Below are positions 1 to 5,615 of a stretch of DNA of 7,456 nt, piece after piece. The stretch comes from Acidothermaceae bacterium (lineage in GTDB: Bacteria; Actinomycetota; Actinomycetes; Acidothermales; Acidothermaceae). Location: assembly GCA_025925185.1 (NCBI GenBank), contig JAICLV010000118.1, positions 1 through 7,456 of the forward strand. The letters are read 5' to 3'. Below the pieces are notes generated by a model that was given only the letters and a program-made list of their open reading frames with translations, was not told the DNA's origin and did no database searches. The stretch's first letter is position 1; each line of letters starts with the position of its first letter. Both the position numbers and the translations under genes were made by a program.

Positions 1-1344
1 CAGCACCAGGCCTGCCGGTCCCGGTTGCTGCCGGTGCATCGACAGCGGCTGTGACTTCACGCCATTGGCCAGCGCGCGCGCCGCGACCTCGGCGTCGTCG
101 AGCTGCTCGTCGAAGGTGACGGTGAGGTGCAGCCCGGCCGCCGCGCCGTGCACGCGGGCGTTTGGCAGGTGCCTATGCACCGCGTCGACCATCGTGTCGC
201 GCCGGCGCCGGTGCCGCTGTCGCAGCAGCCGCAGATGCCGCTCGAGGTCGCCGGACTCCATCAACGTCGCGAGGCTCAACTGCGGCAGGCCCGCGTTCCC
301 GAGGTCGTTGTCGCGCTTTGCGGCGACGACGGCGTCATGCAGTCGTGGCGGCACGACGAGCCAGCCAATCCGAAGCGCGGGCGCCAGCAACTTCGAGACA
401 CTGCCCGTGTAGCAGACGTGGTCGGGCATCAACGAGCGCAGTGCCGGCACGGGCGGTCGGTCGTAGCGGTGCTCGGCGTCGTAGTCGTCCTCGATGACGA
501 GGCCGTCGTTGTCGGCGGCCCATCGCGCCAGTTCGCGCCGTCGCTCACCGTCGAGGACGACGCCCATCGGGAATTGGTGCGCCGGCGTGAGTTGCACGAC
601 GCGGGCGCCTGACCTTCGCAACGCGTCGACGCGTAGACCGCCATCGTCGACCGGGATCGGCGGCGTGTGCATGCCGTTCGCGCGCAACTGCTCGCGGACA
701 CCGAGCGAGCCCGGGTCTTCGACGGCAACCGCGGTCGACCCCGCCGCTCGCAACACCTGGGCGAGCAACGCCAGGGCCTGCGCGACGCCGGCTACTGCGA
801 CGACCTCCTCCGGAGCGACTCGCACGCCGCGATTGCGCGCCAGCCATCGGGAGACGGCCAGCCGGTACGCGTGCGTGCCCGCCGCAGGTGCATAACCGAA
901 ATCCGCCGGCGCAAGGGAGCCGAGCACCTTCCGTTCGGCGCGCAGCCATGCGTTGCGCGGGAAAGCCGCGAGGTCAGGAACGCCGGGAGACAGGTCGATC
1001 CGCGCGGGAACCGCGCGCAGTCGTTCAATAGACAAATTGCCGAACGGCGATTGGAAGACATCGTCACCGGACGGTGCGAGAGGTCGTTCGTCGTCCGGGA
1101 TCGCTTCGCTGGCAGGGAAAGCGGCAAGGACGACGGTGCCACCTCGCCCATGTGCTGCGACGTGGCCGTCTTCGCTCAACCGCCGGTACGCCTCGGTGAC
1201 GACGCCGCGCGAGACTCCCAGCTCCTCGGCGAGTACGCGGCTTGCCGGAAGGCGCGCGCCGATGCCTAGCCGACCGTCGCCGATCGCCTCGCGCAGTTGC
1301 TCGGCGAGCCAGCCGCATCGGTTGCCACGTCGGACGTCGGCCAT
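1..1344 (-). CDS. MocR/PdxR-family transcriptional regulator (GntR wHTH + aminotransferase-like domain), C-terminus cut off by window edge
   Basis: The minus-strand frame is open from ATG 1344-1342 to base 1, giving 448 codons. Residues about 13-73 form a GntR-type winged helix, with LPASRVLAEELGVSRGVVTE at 32-51. A linker leads into a fold-type I aminotransferase-like domain with TPAHQFPMG at 253-261, EDDYD at 285-289 and the PLP-lysine motif SVSK (Lys318), followed by Arg325 in ALRIGW. PLP binding therefore looks intact. MocR proteins usually use it to sense a PLP adduct with an amine or amino acid rather than to catalyse transamination. Family members run to about 470 residues, and the visible end GLVL matches the start of the usual GLVLG(Y/F) terminus, so only some 20 residues are missing. 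No clear Shine-Dalgarno precedes the ATG, so it may be leaderless. The gene is divergent from the EamA transporter gene, the usual target of such regulators. The ligand cannot be deduced. Confidence 0.93.
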   Translation of the reverse strand, partial: MADVRRGNRCGWLAEQLREAIGDGRLGIGARLPASRVLAEELGVSRGVVTEAYRRLSEDGHVAAHGRGGTVVLAAFPASEAIPDDERPLAPSGDDVFQSPFGNLSIERLRAVPARIDLSPGVPDLAAFPRNAWLRAERKVLGSLAPADFGYAPAAGTHAYRLAVSRWLARNRGVRVAPEEVVAVAGVAQALALLAQVLRAAGSTAVAVEDPGSLGVREQLRANGMHTPPIPVDDGGLRVDALRRSGARVVQLTPAHQFPMGVVLDGERRRELARWAADNDGLVIEDDYDAEHRYDRPPVPALRSLMPDHVCYTGSVSKLLAPALRIGWLVVPPRLHDAVVAAKRDNDLGNAGLPQLSLATLMESGDLERHLRLLRQRHRRRRDTMVDAVHRHLPNARVHGAAAGLHLTVTFDEQLDDAEVAARALANGVKSQPLSMHRQQPGPAGLVL

Positions 1345-1369
1345 CGTGAGATGCAGGAAGTCGGTGGTA

Positions 1370-1402
1370 TTGGACCTGTCGAACGACGATGTTTTGGACC
1401 TG
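1370..1402. promoter_or_regulatory. Putative MocR operator: two direct repeats TTGGACCTG
   Basis: TTGGACCTG occurs at 1370-1378 and again at 1394-1402, so equivalent bases are 24 apart, a little over two helical turns and on the same DNA face. MocR-type regulators are dimers known to bind direct repeats, and GGAC/GTCC-containing repeats are reported for some members such as TauR. The pair lies in the only gap between the divergent mocR-like and EamA genes and overlaps the likely promoter of both. That it is the operator of the neighbouring regulator is inference from position, spacing and family behaviour. Confidence 0.6.
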
Positions 1403-1421
1403 GCCACAGGGCCATTATGAG
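1394..1421 (+). promoter_or_regulatory. Candidate sigma-70-type promoter for the transporter operon
   Basis: TTGGAC (1394-1399) and TATGAG (1416-1421) are separated by 16 bases and resemble -35 and -10 elements. The -35 lies inside the second direct repeat, so a bound regulator would directly affect polymerase. Transcription would begin around 1428, leaving a very short leader before the GTG at 1437. The match is imperfect and the call is tentative. Confidence 0.3.
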
Positions 1422-1436
1422 GGCGATCGTTGCGAC

Positions 1437-2495
1437 GTGGCGAGCAGATCTTCATTGAGCTGGGCGGCTGGGGCCGTCGCGATGGCACTTGTCGGTGGCA
1501 GCGTCGCGGTGTCGCGGTCGCTTGTGCACGCGCCGTTGTTCGCGGCGCAGGGCGTTCGGTACACCATCGCGGCAGTGATTCTGCTTGGTCTCGGGCGACG
1601 GCGGGTGCGTCGTCCGCGAGGTCGCGAGTGGGTGTGGCTGGTCGCCGTGGCGCTGAGCGGACTCGTGTTGTTCAACATCGCGGTCGTGCGCGGCGTGCAG
1701 CACGCCAGCCCGGCCGCGATCGCTGTCGCGGTCGCGCTGGTGCCAATCGCGCTCGGCGTTGTCGGGCCATTGCTCGAGGGACGACGACTGCGGCAGCGCG
1801 TGCTCGCCGCCGCCGTCGTCGTGACCGTGGGGAGTTGCCTCGTCGAAGGGTTCGGTAACGCAAGCCTGGTCGGCGTGCTGTGGGCCGTTGTCGTTCTTTG
1901 CTGCGAGGCCGGGTTCACGTTGCTCGCGATGCCGGTGTTGCCCCGGCAAGGCGCATGGGGCGTGTCGTTGCACGCGACCTGGATCGGCGCGGTCGTGTAC
2001 GTCGTCCTCGCGTTTGCGACCGAGGGCGCCGACTCGTTCGCGGCGCTTTCGGCGACGCAATGGGCCGCCATCGGATATCTCGCGGTCATGGTGACAGCGG
2101 TGGCGTTCGTGCTGTGGTACTCGGCGGTCTCGTCGCTTGGCGCAGATCGGGCGGGGCTGCTGACGGGCGTCGTGCCGGCGTCGGCCGCGCTGGTCGGTGT
2201 CGCGGCAGGAGCCGCGTGGCCGCCGGCGCTTGCCTGGATTGGTGTCGCCGTCGTAAGCGGGGGATTGGTGCTCGGGATGTCCTCGTCGCGGGGGCTCGTT
2301 CGTCGGTGGGGCAGATCCGACGACTCGAGGAGCACCCCACATGCTCGACACGCCAACGCGTCTCGCCCCGAATCCAGTCCGCCCCGTCGCGCGCGTTCGG
2401 ACGGCCATCGTCGCCGTGTTCTTCATCAACGGGCTCACCTTGTCGACGTTGATCGCGCGGGCTCCGTCGCTGAAGGCGGGCCACCACCTCGATAA
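1437..2495 (+). CDS. EamA/DMT-family transporter (RhaT-like exporter) with Arg-rich C-terminal tail
   Basis: This is a very hydrophobic protein of 352 residues from GTG 1437. About ten membrane helices lie in two EamA repeats over residues about 8-281, from SWAAGAVAMALVGG to VVSGGLVLGM, a size typical of the family. Such drug/metabolite transporters sit in the cytoplasmic membrane and generally export small metabolites, often amino acids or related compounds. The start is uncertain. ATG 1389 is in frame but lies between the operator repeats, so GTG 1437 is preferred; TTG 1455 is also possible. After residue 281 an unusual tail of about 70 residues, rich in Arg and Ser, continues to TAA 2493-2495. 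Its last part is read from DNA that also encodes the start of the MFS protein. The divergent MocR regulator is the likely controller, as in the ycxD-ycxC pair of Bacillus. The substrate is unknown. Confidence 0.88.
   Translation: MASRSSLSWAAGAVAMALVGGSVAVSRSLVHAPLFAAQGVRYTIAAVILLGLGRRRVRRPRGREWVWLVAVALSGLVLFNIAVVRGVQHASPAAIAVAVALVPIALGVVGPLLEGRRLRQRVLAAAVVVTVGSCLVEGFGNASLVGVLWAVVVLCCEAGFTLLAMPVLPRQGAWGVSLHATWIGAVVYVVLAFATEGADSFAALSATQWAAIGYLAVMVTAVAFVLWYSAVSSLGADRAGLLTGVVPASAALVGVAAGAAWPPALAWIGVAVVSGGLVLGMSSSRGLVRRWGRSDDSRSTPHARHANASRPESSPPRRARSDGHRRRVLHQRAHLVDVDRAGSVAEGGPPPR
2327..2332 (+). promoter_or_regulatory. Shine-Dalgarno GAGGAG deciding the MFS start
   Basis: GAGGAG at 2327-2332 lies 8 bases before ATG 2341. 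This strong site fixes the MFS start inside the EamA reading frame and shows that the long gene overlap is not caused by a mis-chosen MFS start. Confidence 0.75.
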
Positions 2496-3543
2496 CGCTC
2501 AGGTTGGGTTCATCGACCTGCTGTTCGGCCTCGCCGCGATCGCCGCGATGCAGTTCGTCGCGCCGCTGGTCGGCCGCTTCGGGAGCCGACGCGTCTTGCA
2601 CATGGCCCTCAGCGTGATGCCGCTGGCGCTCGTCGCCGTCGGGCTCACCCGTGGCGTGATCGATTACGCCATCGCGACGATGGTGTTGGGCGCCGCGCAC
2701 GGACCGACAGACTCCGCGATGAACGCCCACGCGGTCGCCGTCGAGCGGGCGACCGGGCGCCCGGTGCTCAACAGTTGTCACGGCGCCTGGAGCGTGAGTG
2801 CGATAGCCGCCTCGCTGGTGACCGCGCTCGTCGTCCATGCCCGGGTCACGACGCTGGCGAACTTCGCCGGCGTCGCGGTCGTCGTCCTCATTGCCGGTCT
2901 CGTCGTCGCCCGAGATCTGCTGGCGCGCGACGCCGACGCCACTGACGTTTCCTCGTCGGTGCGGCAGGGCTGGCGAACCGGATGGACCCGCATGGTCGTG
3001 CTCCTTGGGGTCACCGGGATGTTGCTCATGGTGTGCGAGGGGGCCGCACTTGGCTGGGGCGGGATTTTCCTGCACGACGACAAAGGCGCGCCGGTCGCGC
3101 TGGCGTCGATCGCCGTCACCGCCTACGCGCTCGGGCAAACTGCGGGCCGGGCCGTCGGCGACCGGCTCAGGCAGCGGTTCCCCGTCCGGTCGCTCTTTCG
3201 CGGTGGAGGCCTGCTCGGCGCGGTTGGTGTCGCGGTGGCGGTGAGCTGCCCCCGACCGCTTTTTGGCATCGTTGGACTCGCCGTCTTCGGACTGGGCGCG
3301 TCGTTGCTTCTTCCGCTGACTTTCGGCGCCGTCGGGCACGCGGGCGGCTCGGGCGCCGGTGCGGCGACGTTCATCTCTCGGTTCACGACATTTACCTACG
3401 CAGGCGTGCTGCTAGGACCAGGTCTCATCGGGTGGGCCGCCGACGCGATGGGGCTGACCGCGACGCTGGCCGTGCTCGTTCCCGTCCTGGTCGTCGTCGC
3501 GATCGCCGGTTCGTCGATAGTTGGAGCACAGGAGGTCAGATGA
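2341..3543 (+). CDS. MFS transporter, YbjJ-like
   Basis: This 400-residue protein has about twelve membrane helices, the standard size for a major facilitator. Helix 1 begins near residue 20 (RTAIVAVFFINGL) directly after a short N-terminus, which supports ATG 2341. The stretch AHGPTDSAMNAHAVAVERA, followed by GRPVLNSCHGAWS, resembles the conserved segment of the YbjJ-like branch, where an N-x-x-(A/G)-V-x-V-E-R motif precedes a histidine-containing helix. A loop with conserved-looking charged residues (GGIFLHDDKGAP) follows helix 7. It is a cytoplasmic-membrane transporter, probably a proton-coupled exporter or permease; the substrate is unknown. It overlaps the EamA gene by 155 bases and the DGPF gene by the 4-base ATGA, so translational coupling within one operon is likely. 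Two different transporters in one operon suggest export of related compounds (inference). Confidence 0.88.
   Translation: MLDTPTRLAPNPVRPVARVRTAIVAVFFINGLTLSTLIARAPSLKAGHHLDNAQVGFIDLLFGLAAIAAMQFVAPLVGRFGSRRVLHMALSVMPLALVAVGLTRGVIDYAIATMVLGAAHGPTDSAMNAHAVAVERATGRPVLNSCHGAWSVSAIAASLVTALVVHARVTTLANFAGVAVVVLIAGLVVARDLLARDADATDVSSSVRQGWRTGWTRMVVLLGVTGMLLMVCEGAALGWGGIFLHDDKGAPVALASIAVTAYALGQTAGRAVGDRLRQRFPVRSLFRGGGLLGAVGVAVAVSCPRPLFGIVGLAVFGLGASLLLPLTFGAVGHAGGSGAGAATFISRFTTFTYAGVLLGPGLIGWAADAMGLTATLAVLVPVLVVVAIAGSSIVGAQEVR
3531..3535 (+). promoter_or_regulatory. Shine-Dalgarno GGAGG deciding the DGPF-protein start
   Basis: GGAGG at 3531-3535 lies 4 bases before ATG 3540-3542, inside the last codons of the MFS gene. 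It picks the ATG of the ATGA overlap as the start, although the same frame stays open much further upstream. Confidence 0.75.
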
Positions 3544-4244
3544 AACACATGTTGCTCGTGCGGATGCCGGTCTCGGAAGACTCGTCCGACGTGAGCCCGG
3601 CACGGTGGGTAGCCGGGCATCGCCTCGAGGATCTCTCGGACGCGACGACCGTGCGCGTGCGAGGCGGCAAGATGTTGGTGACCGACGGCCCCTTCACACA
3701 GTTCAAGGAGTACATCGCGGGCTTCGACGTCATTGAGACGAGAAGCTTGGACGACGCGGCGGCGTTCGCCGCCGGCCACCCGGTCGCGCGGTTCGGTGCG
3801 ATCGAGGTTCGCGAGGTGTGGGAGGACTTCGACGCGTTGGCGAACGCCGGACGCGAGTTCGCCGACCCGTCGGCGTCTTTCTCTTACGACGGTGTCCAGT
3901 ACGTGTTGTTGATGGCCGCGGCGCCTGGCGCGTCACCGGTCGGGCACGATGTGTCCGACCTCCCGCCATACGAGTGGATCGACGAGATGGCGCGCCGCGC
4001 TGTGCCGCGCACCGCGCATCGGCTGCGACCGGCCGAGGAACCCGGCGTCAGCGCGACGGTGCGGGTGCGTGATGGCCGAACGTTGGTGACGCACGGCCCG
4101 TACGCGGAGGTCTGGGAGCAGGTCGCAGGCTACGAGTTTCTTGTCGCGGCTGACCTTGACGACGCGATCGAGATCGCTGCGCTACATCCGGCTGCTTCTC
4201 TTGGTGCGGTGGAGATTCGGCCACTACGTTCACTCGGTGGTTAG
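3540..4244 (+). CDS. Tandem YCII/DGPF-domain protein (two fused domains), ECF42-associated
   Basis: This soluble protein of 234 residues consists of two YCII-related (DGPF) domains. Copy 1 covers about residues 1-97: it begins MKHMLLVRMP, has TDGPFTQFKEYIAGFDVIE with the DGPF signature at 49-52, and ends GAIEVREVWE. Copy 2 covers about residues 120-234: it begins VQYVLLMAAAPGA, has THGPYAEVWEQVAGYEFLV, where the signature has become HGPY at 185-188, and ends GAVEIRPLRSL. Single-domain DGPF proteins are usually about 110-140 residues, so this is a duplication plus fusion. The fold is a ferredoxin-like dimeric barrel, and two copies could form an internal pseudo-dimer. DGPF genes are the hallmark neighbours and reported targets of ECF42 sigma factors, matching the next gene. 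The biochemical role of the family is not established. The start overlaps the MFS stop as ATGA. Confidence 0.9.
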   Translation: MKHMLLVRMPVSEDSSDVSPARWVAGHRLEDLSDATTVRVRGGKMLVTDGPFTQFKEYIAGFDVIETRSLDDAAAFAAGHPVARFGAIEVREVWEDFDALANAGREFADPSASFSYDGVQYVLLMAAAPGASPVGHDVSDLPPYEWIDEMARRAVPRTAHRLRPAEEPGVSATVRVRDGRTLVTHGPYAEVWEQVAGYEFLVAADLDDAIEIAALHPAASLGAVEIRPLRSLGG

Positions 4245-4248
4245 GCGG
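4243..4248 (+). promoter_or_regulatory. Shine-Dalgarno AGGCGG for the sigma-factor gene
   Basis: AGGCGG at 4243-4248 lies 6 bases before GTG 4255, overlapping the stop codon of the DGPF gene. It favours GTG 4255 over in-frame GTG 4237 or TTG 4141, which would add residues unlike the family. Confidence 0.5.
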
Positions 4249-4254
4249 CTCGAC

Positions 4255-5523
4255 GTGGCGACAGACGATCCGCGCGGCGAGCTTCGGTCCGCGTTCGTGA
4301 CCCAGTGGGGGCAGGTCGTCGCGACGCTCATCCGGTTGACCGGCGATTGGGCGCTAGCTGAGGACTGCGCTCAGGAGGCGTTCTCCGCGGCCGCCGCGGC
4401 GTGGCCGCGTGATGGAACACCTCGTCGGCCCGGTGCGTGGCTGACGACCGCGGCGCGAAACCACGCGATCGACAGGATGCGACGGATGAATGTCGAGGCT
4501 CGCAAACTCAAGGAACTGGCTGCTTTGCGCGAACTCGAAAGCGTCGTTGATGAGAGCGCCGCCGACGACGTCGGTGAGGCCATTCCCGACGATAGATTGC
4601 GGCTGATTTTCACGTGCTGCCATCCCGCATTGCCTCTCGAGGCGCGGGTGGCACTGACGCTGCGCACGTTGTGCGGTCTGACCGTGGCGGAGATCGCCCG
4701 CGCTTTCGGCGTGTCCGAGCACGCCATGAACAAGCGCCTCGTGCGCACGCGCCAAAAGATCGCGCACGCCCGAATTCCGTATCGAGTGCCCGACGCGCAT
4801 TCGCTGCCTGAGCGTCGGAACGGCGTTCTCGCCGTCCTGTATCTGCTGTTCACCGAGGGGTACGCGCCGAGCGACGCGCCCGACGTGTTGCGCCGCGCAT
4901 TGTCGACGGAGGCGATCCGGCTGACGCGGACGATGAACGAGCTGATGCCCGATGATGGCGAGACGTTGGCGTTGCTTGCGCTGGAGCTCTTTCATGACGC
5001 GCGCGCCGCCGCGCGTGTCGGGGGCAGCGGCGAGCTGGTCTCGATCGAGGAGCAGGACCGGAGCTGCTGGGACCGTACGCTGATCGCCGAAGCTGCCGCG
5101 GTGTTGGACGACGCGCTCTGCGCTTCCACTGATCGTGGACCGTACCTGATCCAGGCTTGCGTCGCGCGGCTGCACGCGGCGGCGACATCGTCTGAGTCGA
5201 CAAGCTGGGGGGAAATCGCGGCGCTGTACGGAGAGCTCGCCGTGGTCGCGCCGTCACCGTACGCGGAGTTGAGTCGGGCCGTCGCATTGGCGATGTCGGA
5301 CGGCGTCGACGCCGGACTTGACGTGCTCGACGACATCGCGCGTTCGGGACGGCTCGATGGCAACGCGCATCTCCCGGCGGCGCGCGCTGACCTGCTCCGC
5401 CGAGCTGGTCGGTTGGCGGAGGCCGCGGTCGCCTATCGCTCCGCTCTCGAGCTGGTCTCGACCGACGCCGAGCGTCGATATCTCGAACGACGCCTTCGCG
5501 ACGTGCGTGCTCGGGCGGGTTAG
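4255..5523 (+). CDS. ECF42-type RNA polymerase sigma factor with C-terminal TPR-like extension
   Basis: From GTG 4255 the protein has 422 residues, about twice a classical ECF sigma factor but normal for ECF42. Region 2 spans about residues 9-80 (LIRLTGDWALAEDCAQEAFS, then RRPGAWLTTAARNHAIDRMR). Region 4 spans about 110-175, with RLIFTCCHPAL around Cys121-Cys122-His123 and the helix-turn-helix LTVAEIARAFGVSEHAMNKR from 142. The extension (about 183-422) carries the family signature LYLLFTEGY at 195-203, followed by a helix-rich TPR-like region. In ECF42 proteins this extension is reported to be needed for activity and takes the place of an anti-sigma factor. None is encoded next to this gene, which agrees. 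Only 10 bases separate it from the DGPF gene, so it is cotranscribed with a likely target family. The activating signal is unknown. Confidence 0.93.
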   Translation: MATDDPRGELRSAFVTQWGQVVATLIRLTGDWALAEDCAQEAFSAAAAAWPRDGTPRRPGAWLTTAARNHAIDRMRRMNVEARKLKELAALRELESVVDESAADDVGEAIPDDRLRLIFTCCHPALPLEARVALTLRTLCGLTVAEIARAFGVSEHAMNKRLVRTRQKIAHARIPYRVPDAHSLPERRNGVLAVLYLLFTEGYAPSDAPDVLRRALSTEAIRLTRTMNELMPDDGETLALLALELFHDARAAARVGGSGELVSIEEQDRSCWDRTLIAEAAAVLDDALCASTDRGPYLIQACVARLHAAATSSESTSWGEIAALYGELAVVAPSPYAELSRAVALAMSDGVDAGLDVLDDIARSGRLDGNAHLPAARADLLRRAGRLAEAAVAYRSALELVSTDAERRYLERRLRDVRARAG

Positions 5524-5569
5524 CGGCGGACGCACTGATCGACACGCGACCGGCACTGAACCGCCCTGG

Positions 5570-5599
5570 CGTGACCCACGTGTAGCGATGTGGGTCACG
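5570..5599. repeat. Perfect 10-base inverted repeat in the intergenic region (terminator-like hairpin or operator)
   Basis: CGTGACCCAC (5570-5579) is exactly mirrored by GTGGGTCACG (5590-5599). Adding a G-U and a U-A pair gives a 12-pair RNA stem with a 6-base loop. It lies 46 bases after the sigma-factor stop and just 6 bases before the Shine-Dalgarno of the next gene. No T-run follows, so as a terminator it would be of the tail-less kind proposed for actinobacteria. Equally it could be the operator of a dimeric repressor or a 5' leader structure. The remaining bases of the 5524-5615 gap show no recognisable element. Confidence 0.6.
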
Positions 5600-5605
5600 G
5601 TCGAG

Positions 5606-5610
5606 GGAGG
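5606..5610 (+). promoter_or_regulatory. Shine-Dalgarno GGAGG deciding the start of the last gene
   Basis: GGAGG at 5606-5610 lies 5 bases before GTG 5616 and 14 before the alternative GTG 5625. It therefore favours GTG 5616. Confidence 0.7.
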
Positions 5611-5615
5611 CAAGG

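Noticed and set aside
667..1269. Plus-strand frame (200 codons) opposite the MocR-type regulator
   Set aside because: Arg-rich with no domain; the minus strand gives a continuous regulator with wHTH, PLP-lysine and aminotransferase motifs.
1389..1436. ATG 1389 as the EamA start
   Set aside because: It lies between the operator repeats and upstream of the candidate -10, adds a polar, non-family N-terminus (MFWTWPQGHYEG) and has no ribosome site; GTG 1437 is more plausible, though not proven.
1415..2356. Minus-strand open frames antisense to the EamA gene (313 and 328 codons)
   Set aside because: Ser/Thr/Arg-rich low-complexity translations typical of GC-rich antisense frames; the plus strand encodes an obvious membrane transporter.
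2086..3339. Long minus-strand open frame (417 codons) antisense to the MFS gene
   Set aside because: It mirrors the MFS gene; the translation is rich in Arg, Asp, Gly and His with no fold-like pattern, while the plus strand gives a clear twelve-helix protein with a good ribosome site.
2982..3539. Upstream extension of the DGPF frame to 2982
   Set aside because: The added sequence is an Arg-rich shadow of the MFS gene; the DGPF family begins with MK-x-M-L-L, which matches ATG 3540 with its GGAGG.
4141..4254. TTG 4141 or GTG 4237 as the sigma-factor start
   Set aside because: The added residues overlap the DGPF gene and do not resemble a sigma factor; GTG 4255 has AGGCGG at 6 bases and gives a family-typical length.
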